A stretch of DNA of 64,000 nucleotides, taken from NCBI GenBank assembly GCA_017483225.1, contig JAFULF010000010.1, forward strand, positions 1 to 64,000, read 5' to 3'. Source of the stretch: Alistipes sp. GTDB lineage: Bacteria > Bacteroidota > Bacteroidia > Bacteroidales > Rikenellaceae. This document shows, piece after piece, positions 33,595 through 42,174 of this stretch. A program made the position numbers and the translations under genes. Position 1 is the first letter of the stretch. Every line of letters starts with the position of its first letter. The notes below the pieces were generated by a model. It had not been told where the DNA came from. It made no database searches and saw only the letters and a list, made by a program, of their open reading frames with translations.

Positions 33595-35835
33595 TTAAAA
33601 GTTCAAGGTTACATTTGCCAGTACATTAAATCCTGCCTGCGGAAAATAGCAAGCCCAAGCACCTCGCTCTTCGATTGTCGAGCCTTCGAGCCATAGACCG
33701 CCATATCCGTTGTTGCAATACGCCGTGTTGAAGATGTTGTTGAGTGCCAGACCGAATCTCACCGCCTCTATGCGCTTCGTGTGGAGCGTGTAGGAGAGGT
33801 TGAGGTCGCTTACGCAGTAGCGGTCGAGTGTCAGCTCCTCGTACTCTCCGTTTGTCAGATACTGCTTGCTGACGTAGCGTGTGGAGAGCACGGCGGCAAA
33901 CCCTGCGACGTGAAAGTCGAACATTGTACCTGCCACCACTGCCGGAGAGTAGGCGATTGTCGTCGTGCCACGATAGAAGGCTACGCCGTCAATGTAGTCC
34001 GTGTAGTCGAGTATTCTGTTCTGGCTCAGTGTTGCGTTGGCACCAAAGGTGAACCACTTGCACGGCTTCACGGCGAGCGTGAGCTCTACGCCTCGGCGGT
34101 AACTCTTCGGCACGTTGCGAGAGAGCAACTCCCCCGTGTCGGATAGCTCGCCCGTCAGCACAAGTTGGTCTTTGTAGTACATATAATATAGGTTCACGCC
34201 CGCCTCGACCACCTTGCCGGTGTAGCGGTATCCCGCCTCGCCATCGAGCAGCTTCTCGGAGGTAGGGTACTCGCCTGCACGTATGTCGGTGAAGTTGTTT
34301 CGTGTAGGCTCCTTCTGCGCCACCGAGGCGGATATGTAGGCGTTGTGCGCACCACGGCGGTAACTTATGCCGAGCTTCGGGTTGAAGAAGTCGTATCGGC
34401 GGGCGATGTCGAGCCGCTGCAATGCCCCCGTTACGTCGTCGAAGTTGTCATTCACGCCGCTTATGCAGTGGTCGATATGGCGATATTGGAGGTCTGCAAA
34501 GAGGTTTAATCCGCTCGCAACCTCCCAATTCACCTTCGCAAAGATGTTGGCATCGTACTTGGTCGTGTAGTTGCGGTAGTACTCCGTCGGGTCGAACTCT
34601 GCCACCTTCTCCATCGCCAGCACGTGTCCGAAGTGGCTGCCGTCGTAGATGTTCGCCGAGATGCCCATCGACAACTCTATGCGCTTGGTGCGGTAGTTCG
34701 CCGAGGCGACAATGCCTCCGAAGTCGTTGCGCATAGACTTGCGGCGGATGAGGTTGGAGCGGGTGACTGTGATGTCGCCTGCCGCCGCTGCCGGAAGCCC
34801 GTATTTCGCCAACTTCTGGTCGTTCTTGTAGTTCTGGTAGTAGCCGTTGCCGTAGGTGTAGTGCGCCGTGGCGTTGAGCGACCACTTGTCGTTAAATATG
34901 TGGCTTACGACGAGCTGGTTGTTGATTTGCAGGTAGTTGTCCGTGTGGTTGTTGTAGAATCCCACAACGCCCGTCATCGGCACCCCCTCCTCGTCACGCA
35001 GGGTGTTGCCGGCGGCATCGTGCAGGTAGCCGATAATCTCTCCCTCGGGGTTGTAGCGGCGATTCTCCGCCATCTGCTCCTTCGAGAGTCCGGTGTATGA
35101 GAGGCCGACACGGGCCTTGCCTCCAAACGAGAGGGCCTTGACCACCGTGCGGCCGCCGTACCAGCCCGCCTGTACCATATATGATGTCATATCGGAGAAG
35201 GCTCTATCGACGTATCCGTCAGAGCTGATGTGCGACAGACGGGCATCCAACGCCCAATGGCCACCCAGCAGTCCCGACGATATGCCTACCGCCTGCTTGG
35301 CAGTGTTGAATGAGCCGTAGGAGAGCGATGCGGTGCCCTTGAACTCGGTGGGCAGGGCGGCTGTTGTCATATTGAGTGAGCCTCCAAAGGCTCCCGTGCC
35401 GTTTGTGGAGGTGCCTGCGCCTCGTTGCAGCTGTATCGAGCCTACCGAGGAGACCACGTCGGGGGTGTCGTACCAATATACGGAGTGGGTCTCGGCATCG
35501 TTCATCGGCACGCCGTTCATCGTGACGTTTATGCGTGTGGCATCCGTACCTCGTATGCGTAGCGAGGTGGCACCTATGCCGTTGCCCGCCTCGGATGTCG
35601 CCACCACCGACGGCAACATCTGCAACAGGTAGGGCACATCCTGCCCGTAGTTGCGCTCGGCGATTTCGTCACCCGTGAGGTCGGAGTATGCGATTGGTGT
35701 CTGCTCTCCGGCACGAGTGGCAGTGACCTCCACACGCTGAATTTCGTACATTGAGATTGAGTCGTTCTGCGCCGAAGCGTTTTCGGTCGCAAGGAGGGCT
35801 GATATTGCCCCCGCAAAATAAAAAATCCTTTTCAT
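33595..35835 (-). CDS. TonB-dependent outer-membrane receptor, probably for thiamine
   Basis: The 746-residue protein has a signal peptide (residues 1 to about 22, ending in ASAQ) and the TonB-dependent receptor plan without the SusC-type N-terminal extension. It has EIQRVEVTATRAGEQTP (TonB-box and plug start, near 30-46), LRIRGTDATRINVTMNGVPM (near 97-116), SIQLQRGAGTSTNGTGAFGG (near 132-151), then a 22-strand barrel ending in LANVTLNF. It should import a vitamin B1 compound (thiamine or a precursor), because the leader holds a TPP riboswitch. The PnuT-like gene downstream would carry the substrate across the inner membrane. Confidence 0.9.
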   Translation of the reverse strand: MKRIFYFAGAISALLATENASAQNDSISMYEIQRVEVTATRAGEQTPIAYSDLTGDEIAERNYGQDVPYLLQMLPSVVATSEAGNGIGATSLRIRGTDATRINVTMNGVPMNDAETHSVYWYDTPDVVSSVGSIQLQRGAGTSTNGTGAFGGSLNMTTAALPTEFKGTASLSYGSFNTAKQAVGISSGLLGGHWALDARLSHISSDGYVDRAFSDMTSYMVQAGWYGGRTVVKALSFGGKARVGLSYTGLSKEQMAENRRYNPEGEIIGYLHDAAGNTLRDEEGVPMTGVVGFYNNHTDNYLQINNQLVVSHIFNDKWSLNATAHYTYGNGYYQNYKNDQKLAKYGLPAAAAGDITVTRSNLIRRKSMRNDFGGIVASANYRTKRIELSMGISANIYDGSHFGHVLAMEKVAEFDPTEYYRNYTTKYDANIFAKVNWEVASGLNLFADLQYRHIDHCISGVNDNFDDVTGALQRLDIARRYDFFNPKLGISYRRGAHNAYISASVAQKEPTRNNFTDIRAGEYPTSEKLLDGEAGYRYTGKVVEAGVNLYYMYYKDQLVLTGELSDTGELLSRNVPKSYRRGVELTLAVKPCKWFTFGANATLSQNRILDYTDYIDGVAFYRGTTTIAYSPAVVAGTMFDFHVAGFAAVLSTRYVSKQYLTNGEYEELTLDRYCVSDLNLSYTLHTKRIEAVRFGLALNNIFNTAYCNNGYGGLWLEGSTIEERGAWACYFPQAGFNVLANVTLNF

Positions 35836-35879
35836 AACTCTTTATAAATTAAATAGTTTGAAAAGGGGTATAAAGAATA

Positions 35880-35990
35880 ATACTTACTTCCGTTCCGGCA
35901 TTGCCCGTTTCGGTTCGATGGGTATAATCTCAGCCCGAAAGGTCGAGCGGCATATCGCCTTATCTCTCCCCTTTAAGCACCCCTTAGCGA
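35880..35990 (-). promoter_or_regulatory. TPP riboswitch (THI element)
   Basis: On the minus strand the leader carries AGGGGTGC, then a variable hairpin, GGGCTGAGATTATACCC, GAACCGAAACGGG and CAATGCCGGAACGG. These are the conserved blocks of the THI element in order (GGGGUGC, CUGAGA, ACCC, GAACC, GG, AAUGCC). It lies between a good promoter and the receptor ATG at 35835. When TPP is abundant it should shut off receptor and transporter expression; which step it blocks is not visible. Confidence 0.93.
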
Positions 35991-35992
35991 TG

Positions 35993-36024
35993 CAAAGGTA
36001 GGTAAATCTTGCGTATGACACAAA
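35993..36024 (-). promoter_or_regulatory. Promoter of the riboswitch-controlled receptor operon
   Basis: On the minus strand TTTG (36021-36024), 20 bases, then TACCTTTG (35993-36000), placing the transcript start just before the riboswitch. Confidence 0.8.
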
Positions 36025-36057
36025 TTATTCGGCAAAAATCATACAACTTATAACACA

Positions 36058-36096
36058 AGATGAGGCTGTCCGCAACCTTGTCGGACAGCCTCATCT
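36058..36096 (-). terminator. Terminator after the alpha-N-acetylglucosaminidase gene
   Basis: A perfect 15-bp stem (36058-36072 with 36082-36096; core GAGGCTGTCCG) with a 9-base loop, 17 bases past the stop at 36113. The T-run on the minus strand is short and interrupted. Confidence 0.8.
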
Positions 36097-36112
36097 TCTC
36101 TCTGCGTTGCGG

Positions 36113-38311
36113 TTACTGCACGCTCATCACTGCATCGTGGTACTTCTCGTACAGCTCACGTGCTATGGCTATGCAGTCGCCCTTTGGCTCGCTGCTGAAT
36201 GAGCCACGGCAGTCATACCACCAACTCTTCTCGAAGGCGGTCATACGATTCTCCAACGCCTGCTTCTGCACGTCGTCAAACGCCTCGCCGGCAGCGAGCG
36301 TGTCGTCTATGGCATCGAAGAACATCTGCCAGCGCACGCCGTAGTAACTCTCCATCATACCTGCCCACGAGCGGGTGGCGTAGTCGTTGAGTTTTATGCC
36401 TCTGTCGCCCCACGTTGTGAGTATGTTGCGGGCATTCTGCTCGTAGTATGTGCGCTCCTGCTCGTTGATGCCGAAGTTGCGTGCGTCGGCAATCCACTTT
36501 CCGACCAGAAAGTCGGTGCGTGATGAGAGCAGTCGCTCCATATCGGCGATAATCCCCATCATCGCTTTGGCTGTTGTGCGTGAGCCTTCGAGGTCTGCCG
36601 CCGCAACCTGCCCCTTGTAGTGCTCCAACAGCGTGCCGAAGTGGTTGCCGAGAATCTGGCGCATCATATTTACAAGGTCGTAGGCGTGGGTCGTGGTCGT
36701 TGCACGGCTCTTCAACAGGTCGCCCGTAGCGAGGCACAAATCCTTGTTGTCGTAGTATATCTTGGTCTTGTGGTAGCGACGCTTCGGCGTGCCGAGCGAA
36801 GGGCGTATGTTGGTGATGCTGCATTGCCACGAGCGGGAGTAGCTGCAATATACCTTGTCTATGAGCTGCTGCCATCCCGAGCGTGCCATCTCGTCCTCGA
36901 TGCCGGCACGGCGGTCTGCCAAACGTGCACTCCACTGCGCCACGTCGTTGTGCAGTGGCATATTCCACGCCTTCTCGAATACGAACTCATACATAAACGG
37001 GTTGCAATCGAAGCCTTCGAGTGTTGAGCCGAGGCCTGCGAAGTTGTCACCACCTTCCGTAAAGGTCTTCTCTATCTTCTGCCCCACCTCGTGCAGGTTG
37101 CCAATCAGGGTGGTGTTGCCGCCGAAGTTGCCCAAGTAGCACCAGATGTAAGGCACACCGTAGAACTTGTCGGTCGTGCGCCAAACCTCGGTCTTGTCGC
37201 AGTAGTAGTCGAGCAGCAGCTGGTTCTTCGCCTCTACGCCCGTAAGGTAGGGCTCTATGCGCTCGTTGGTCCACTGCTTGTCGTGGTAGAAGAGCCACGT
37301 CATCTGCAACCATACGGCACGCTTATCCACCTGACGCAGAGTCTCATATACCTGCCCGCTCACACGGTGCAGATACTCCGCCTCCATACTCGGAGGGTCC
37401 ATCTCGTTGAAGAGGTCGATGCCGTATATGTGGTCGGTGCCGAACAGACGGGTCTGCTCTTTGAGAAACGCCTTCTGAATCTGCGCAAACAGAGGACTCA
37501 TAGGGTCGAGGAAGCTCGGTACGTGCTCCTCCGAGAAGCCGCCCCACTTGCCGAGCGTGGAGAGTGGCGCATCGGGGTATATCTGCTTAATCTCCTTCGG
37601 CACGTGTCCGGCAAAGGCAGGGAGTACGGGGCGCATATTGAGTTCCCGCTCACGGGCGACAATCTGCTTCTGCAAAGCCTCCTGACTCTCCAACCACGAC
37701 TTCGGAACTCCGCCGTGCCAATAGTCTATGTTGAGCATACGGTGCCAAGGCAGGTGTGCCGGCCCCGTGAAGTAGGCCCGCACCTGCTCGTCGGTCAGCC
37801 CCATCGAGGTCCATACACGATACCATATAGACTCCTGTCCCGTGATTGCCAGTGGGAGGTTGATGCCTTGCAGTGCCATCCAGTCGATGAATCGCTCCCA
37901 GTCGCTCCACTTCCACCACGGCATCGTGTATCCGAAGGTGCAGTAGTTGAGGAAGAAGCGGTTCTTGCAGCGTGCGCTGATGGTCGTAGGGGTGTCGATG
38001 CGTGGCAGAACCTCCGGCACCTGCACGGGGTCGGCGGCAAACCATGATACGGAGGTGTTGCACCAGTAGCGCAGGTAGTGGTTCAGTCCTACCGCCATAC
38101 TGTTGGCGTTGTTGCCCCCGATGACAATCCTGTCGCCCTGCGAGCGCAGGCGGAAGTAGTCGTCGCCCTTTGCCGGCAGCTTCTCCACGACGAACTGCTC
38201 GGCGTGGGCCGGCAGGAGTCGCTTGATTAGGGCACGCATCGCATCCGTGTCGGAGGCGTATGCCGATATGCCGAAGCATAACGAAAGCAGTAATAGTAGA
38301 AGTCGTTTCAT
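36113..38311 (-). CDS. Alpha-N-acetylglucosaminidase (GH89)
   Basis: From the ATG at 38311 the protein has 732 residues and a signal peptide (MKRLLLLLLSLCFGISAYAS), so it is exported to the periplasm or beyond. It matches the NAGLU / GH89 layout: a small N-terminal domain, YCTFGYTMPWWKWSDWERFI (near 126-145) and MALQGINLPLAITGQE (near 148-163). Next come GIDLFNEMDPPS with Glu303 and STLEGFDCNPFMYE with Glu432, the candidate catalytic pair, and a helical C-terminal domain. The family removes terminal alpha-linked GlcNAc, found on gastric mucin and heparan sulfate, so host-glycan feeding is likely. It is transcribed alone; no SusCD pair adjoins it. Confidence 0.92.
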   Translation of the reverse strand: MKRLLLLLLSLCFGISAYASDTDAMRALIKRLLPAHAEQFVVEKLPAKGDDYFRLRSQGDRIVIGGNNANSMAVGLNHYLRYWCNTSVSWFAADPVQVPEVLPRIDTPTTISARCKNRFFLNYCTFGYTMPWWKWSDWERFIDWMALQGINLPLAITGQESIWYRVWTSMGLTDEQVRAYFTGPAHLPWHRMLNIDYWHGGVPKSWLESQEALQKQIVARERELNMRPVLPAFAGHVPKEIKQIYPDAPLSTLGKWGGFSEEHVPSFLDPMSPLFAQIQKAFLKEQTRLFGTDHIYGIDLFNEMDPPSMEAEYLHRVSGQVYETLRQVDKRAVWLQMTWLFYHDKQWTNERIEPYLTGVEAKNQLLLDYYCDKTEVWRTTDKFYGVPYIWCYLGNFGGNTTLIGNLHEVGQKIEKTFTEGGDNFAGLGSTLEGFDCNPFMYEFVFEKAWNMPLHNDVAQWSARLADRRAGIEDEMARSGWQQLIDKVYCSYSRSWQCSITNIRPSLGTPKRRYHKTKIYYDNKDLCLATGDLLKSRATTTTHAYDLVNMMRQILGNHFGTLLEHYKGQVAAADLEGSRTTAKAMMGIIADMERLLSSRTDFLVGKWIADARNFGINEQERTYYEQNARNILTTWGDRGIKLNDYATRSWAGMMESYYGVRWQMFFDAIDDTLAAGEAFDDVQKQALENRMTAFEKSWWYDCRGSFSSEPKGDCIAIARELYEKYHDAVMSVQ

Positions 38312-38395
38312 ATAAGTTAGGTAGTTTTCTCTTCTACAAATATACAAATAAATTTCGGTTCTCGTGTAATTATTTGACAAGAGTGCTGTATGTGG

Positions 38396-38426
38396 TTGCA
38401 AAATCGAATAAAAAGAGTTAAATTTG
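38396..38426 (+). promoter_or_regulatory. Promoter of the histidine degradation operon
   Basis: TTG (38396-38398), 20 bases, then TAAATTTG (38419-38426), 34 bases before the ftcD ATG. Confidence 0.75.
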
Positions 38427-38460
38427 GGGATTGAAATGCGAAAACTAAAATACTGAATAT

Positions 38461-40158
38461 ATGTCGAAACGTATTATCGAGTGTGTTCCCAATTTCAGCG
38501 AGGGACGAGATAAGGAGGTCATAAACCGGATTGTCGCCTCTATTGAGGCTGCTGCCCCCGTGCGGGTGCTGGATGTGGACCCGGGCGAGGCGACCAATCG
38601 CACGGTGGTAACTTTTGTGGGCGAGCCGGAGGCGGTCGTTGAGGCGGCCTTTGCGGGCGTTAAGTGCGCCGCCGAACTTATTGATATGCGCAAACATAAG
38701 GGGGCGCATCCTCGTATGGGTGCTACCGATGTGTTGCCGCTCATTCCTGTTTCGGGCATCACGCTCGCCGAGTGTGCCGAGTTGGCCCGCACGCTCGCCA
38801 AGCGCATCGCCGAGGAGTTGCATATCCCGATTTATTGCTACGAGGCTGCCGCCTTCACGCCGCAGCGTAAGAACCTCGCCGTATGCCGTGAGGGCGAGTA
38901 TGAGGGACTGCCTGAGCGTTTTGCAACAGCGGATAAGGCACCGGATTTCGGAGCCCGACCTTTCGATGAGGGTGTGGCACGCACGGGTGCTACGGCCGTG
39001 GGTGCACGAGATTTTCTTATTGCCGTGAACTTCAACCTCAATACAACCTCCACCCGCAGGGCCAATGCCATCGCCTTCGATGTGCGAGAGAAGGGCCGCC
39101 CGCAGCGAGAGGGTAATCCTATCGTGGGCAAGGTGGTCAAGGATGCAGATGGCGAGCCGGTTATGATTCCGGGTACGCTCAAAAGCACCAAGGCCATTGG
39201 CTGGTTTATCGAGGAGTATGGTATTGCGCAGGTCTCGATGAATCTGACCGATATAGGCGTTACGCCTCTGCACGTAGCCTTCGACGAGGTATGTCGCAAG
39301 GCGGATGCCCGAGGTGTGAGGGTTACGGGAACGGAGATTGTCGGACTCGTGCCGAAGCGTGCGCTCTTGGAGGCCGGCCGCTACTTCCTGCATAAGCAGC
39401 ACCGCTCGACGGGCATCTCGGAGCAGGAGATTATACGTATCGCCGTGAAGTCTATGGGGCTGGATGACCTCAAACCTTTCAATCCGAAGGAGAAGGTTAT
39501 CGAATATATGTTGGAGGATAAGGCGCAGAATCGCCTTGTAGATATGACCTGCCGAGGCTTTGCCGAGGAGACGGCGAGCGAGTCGCCGGCTCCGGGTGGA
39601 GGCTCCATCTCTGCCTATATGGGTGCTCTGGGTGCTGCTCTGGGTGCTATGGTGGCGAACCTCTCGTCGCATAAGGCGGGGTGGGATGACCGCTGGGAGG
39701 AGTTCTCGGAGTGGGCAGAGCGTGGGCAGACGTTGCTTGCCGAGTTGTTGCACCTTGTCGATGAGGATACCGAGGCGTTCAATCGCATTATGGCGGTGTT
39801 TGCTATGCCGAAGAGTACCGATGAGGAGAAGGCGGCCCGCAGTGCTGCGCTGCAAGAGGCGACACTCTACGCTACGCAGGTGCCTCTGCGCACGATGAAG
39901 GCGGCGGTTGAGGTCTTCGAGGTTGTGAAGGCTATGGCCGAGCAGGGTAATCCCAACTCGGTGTCGGATGCCGGCGTAGGTGCTCTGGCGGCACGCTCGG
40001 CGGTACTTGGCGCACGCCTGAATGTGCGTATCAACGCCGCAGGCTTGAAGGATAGGGCGATGGCGGATGCGCTGACGGCCGAGGCAGACAGCATAGCGGC
40101 ACGTGCCGAGGCGTTGGAGCGAGATGTGTTGAAGATTGTTGAGGAGAAAATAGGATAA
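38461..40158 (+). CDS. ftcD: Bifunctional glutamate formimidoyltransferase / formimidoyl-THF cyclodeaminase
   Basis: The 565-residue protein has both halves of mammalian-type FTCD. The formiminotransferase part covers about 1-330 (IIECVPNFSEGRD at 5-17; HKGAHPRMGATDVLPLIP near 80-97). The cyclodeaminase part follows from about 365 (SESPAPGGGSISAYMGALGA, near 375-394; PNSVSDAGVGALAARSAV near 499-516). It moves the formimino group of N-formimino-glutamate to tetrahydrofolate and then releases ammonia, giving glutamate and 5,10-methenyl-THF. It heads the operon and ends 4 bases before hutU. Its folate product can feed the one-carbon pool used by MetF and MetH. Confidence 0.95.
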   Translation: MSKRIIECVPNFSEGRDKEVINRIVASIEAAAPVRVLDVDPGEATNRTVVTFVGEPEAVVEAAFAGVKCAAELIDMRKHKGAHPRMGATDVLPLIPVSGITLAECAELARTLAKRIAEELHIPIYCYEAAAFTPQRKNLAVCREGEYEGLPERFATADKAPDFGARPFDEGVARTGATAVGARDFLIAVNFNLNTTSTRRANAIAFDVREKGRPQREGNPIVGKVVKDADGEPVMIPGTLKSTKAIGWFIEEYGIAQVSMNLTDIGVTPLHVAFDEVCRKADARGVRVTGTEIVGLVPKRALLEAGRYFLHKQHRSTGISEQEIIRIAVKSMGLDDLKPFNPKEKVIEYMLEDKAQNRLVDMTCRGFAEETASESPAPGGGSISAYMGALGAALGAMVANLSSHKAGWDDRWEEFSEWAERGQTLLAELLHLVDEDTEAFNRIMAVFAMPKSTDEEKAARSAALQEATLYATQVPLRTMKAAVEVFEVVKAMAEQGNPNSVSDAGVGALAARSAVLGARLNVRINAAGLKDRAMADALTAEADSIAARAEALERDVLKIVEEKIG

Positions 40159-40162
40159 AGAT

Positions 40163-42172
40163 ATGACACTGAAAGAGTTTCAAGATGATATTCGTGCCGG
40201 TATTCCCGATGTGCTGCCGGCACCAAAGAGTTATGACGAGCAGATAAACCACGCCCCTAAGCGTAAGGATATCCTTACGAAGGAGGAGAAGGTGTTGGCA
40301 CTGCGAAACGCTCTGCGCTACTTCGACGTGAAGCACCACGCCACGCTTGCGCCGGAGTTCGCCGAGGAGTTGCGCCGCTACGGACGTATATATATGTACC
40401 GTCTGCGCCCCGACTACGAGATGTATGCCCGCCCGATAGAGGATTATCCGGCACGCAGTCGTCAGGCTGCCGCCATTATGCTTATGATTCAGAATAATCT
40501 GGATAAGGCGGTGGCGCAACATCCGCACGAGCTTATCACCTACGGCGGAAATGGTGCCGTGTTCCAGAATTGGGCGCAGTATCGTCTGGCGATGAAGTAC
40601 CTCTCGGAGATGACCGACGAGCAGACGCTGGTGATGTATTCGGGCCACCCGCTCGGACTCTTCCCGTCGCATAAGGATGCACCACGTGTGGTTGTTACCA
40701 ACGGTATGGTCATCCCGAACTACTCGAAGCCCGATGATTGGGAGCGTTTCAACGCTCTGGGAGTGTCGCAGTATGGACAGATGACCGCCGGCTCATATAT
40801 GTATATAGGCCCGCAGGGAATCGTTCACGGCACGACAATCACGGTGCTCAATGCCGCTCGCAAGCGATTTGCCGAGGGGCAGACCGATGCACGAGGTATG
40901 CTCTTCGTATCGTCGGGTCTGGGTGGTATGTCGGGCGCACAGCCAAAGGCGGGAAATATCTCGCAGGTGGTGAGTGTAGTTGCGGAGATTAACCCGAAGG
41001 CGGCGGAGAAACGATATGCGCAGGGGTGGGTGGATGAACTGCACACCTCGCTCGATGAGCTTATGCCTCGCATCCGTCGTGCTGTCGCCGACAAGGAGGT
41101 TGTCTCGATGGCGTATGTGGGCAATGCGGTGGATTTGTGGGAGCGACTTGCGGCGGAGAATATCCGTGTGGATTTGGGCTCTGACCAGACCTCGCTGCAC
41201 AACCCGTGGGCAGGCGGATACTACCCTGTGGGTTACTCCTACGAGGAGTCCAACCGTATGATGGCGGAGGAGCCGGAGCGCTTTAAGGAGTGCGTGCAGG
41301 AGTCGTTGCGCCGTCAGGTTGCCGCCATAAATACCTTGGCAGAGCGAGGTCTGTACTTCTTCGACTACGGAAATGCCTTCCTGCTCGAAAGCTCTCGTGC
41401 GGGGGCAGATGTGAAGGGTGCCGACGGAGGCTTCAAGTACCCATCCTACGTGCAGGATATTATGGGCCCTATGTTCTTCGATTACGGCTTTGGCCCGTTC
41501 CGCTGGGTCTGCACGTCGGGCAAGGCGGAGGATTTGGCGGAGACCGACCGTCTCGCTGCCGAGGTGCTGCGTGAAATCCGAGAGAGTGCTCCGCAAGATA
41601 TTCAGGGACAGCTGGATGATAATATACACTGGATTGTCGAGGCGGCACGCAACAACCTCGTCGTAGGCTCACAGGCCCGTATTCTGTATGCCGATAGCGA
41701 GGGACGTATCAAGATTGCGCAGGCCTTCAATCGTGCCATTGCCGAGGGGCGTATCTCGGCACCCGTTGTGCTTGGTCGTGACCACCACGACGTGTCGGGT
41801 ACCGACTCGCCGTATCGTGAAACCTCGAACATCTACGACGGCTCCTCCCGCACGGCGGATATGGCCGTGCAGAATGTCATTGGCGACTCGTTCCGAGGTG
41901 CTACGTGGGTGTCGATTCACAATGGCGGCGGCGTAGGCTGGGGCGAGGTTATCAACGGAGGCTTCGGTATGGTCATAGATGGCTCGGAGGAGTCCGACCG
42001 CCGCATACGACAGATGTTGCTGTGGGATGTCAATAACGGCATTGCACGCCGCTCGTGGGCCCGTAATGAGGGTGCCGTGGCGGCTATCCGTCGAGAGATG
42101 GAGCGCACACCGGGGTTGAAGGTTACATTGCCAAATTTTGCAGATGAAGAGTTGTTAAAGAGTCTTTTATAA
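40163..42172 (+). CDS. hutU: Urocanate hydratase
   Basis: The 669-residue enzyme is of the long urocanase form (the classical enzyme has about 555). It shows the NAD-enclosing family blocks: LITYGGNGAVFQNWAQYRL (near 124-142), MYSGHPLGLFPS (near 157-168), GGMSGAQPKAG (near 254-264), DQTSLHNPWAGGYYPVGYS (near 339-357), MGPMFFDYGFGPFRWVC near 434-450, and the C-terminal SIHNGGGVGWGEV. It hydrates urocanate to imidazolonepropionate. It starts 4 bases after ftcD and ends 2 bases before hutH. Confidence 0.95.
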   Translation: MTLKEFQDDIRAGIPDVLPAPKSYDEQINHAPKRKDILTKEEKVLALRNALRYFDVKHHATLAPEFAEELRRYGRIYMYRLRPDYEMYARPIEDYPARSRQAAAIMLMIQNNLDKAVAQHPHELITYGGNGAVFQNWAQYRLAMKYLSEMTDEQTLVMYSGHPLGLFPSHKDAPRVVVTNGMVIPNYSKPDDWERFNALGVSQYGQMTAGSYMYIGPQGIVHGTTITVLNAARKRFAEGQTDARGMLFVSSGLGGMSGAQPKAGNISQVVSVVAEINPKAAEKRYAQGWVDELHTSLDELMPRIRRAVADKEVVSMAYVGNAVDLWERLAAENIRVDLGSDQTSLHNPWAGGYYPVGYSYEESNRMMAEEPERFKECVQESLRRQVAAINTLAERGLYFFDYGNAFLLESSRAGADVKGADGGFKYPSYVQDIMGPMFFDYGFGPFRWVCTSGKAEDLAETDRLAAEVLREIRESAPQDIQGQLDDNIHWIVEAARNNLVVGSQARILYADSEGRIKIAQAFNRAIAEGRISAPVVLGRDHHDVSGTDSPYRETSNIYDGSSRTADMAVQNVIGDSFRGATWVSIHNGGGVGWGEVINGGFGMVIDGSEESDRRIRQMLLWDVNNGIARRSWARNEGAVAAIRREMERTPGLKVTLPNFADEELLKSLL

Positions 42173-42174
42173 TT

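Noticed and set aside
36113..38401. Upstream start at 38401 for the alpha-N-acetylglucosaminidase
   Set aside because: The extra 30 residues precede a complete signal peptide that begins at 38311; an internal signal peptide would be non-functional.
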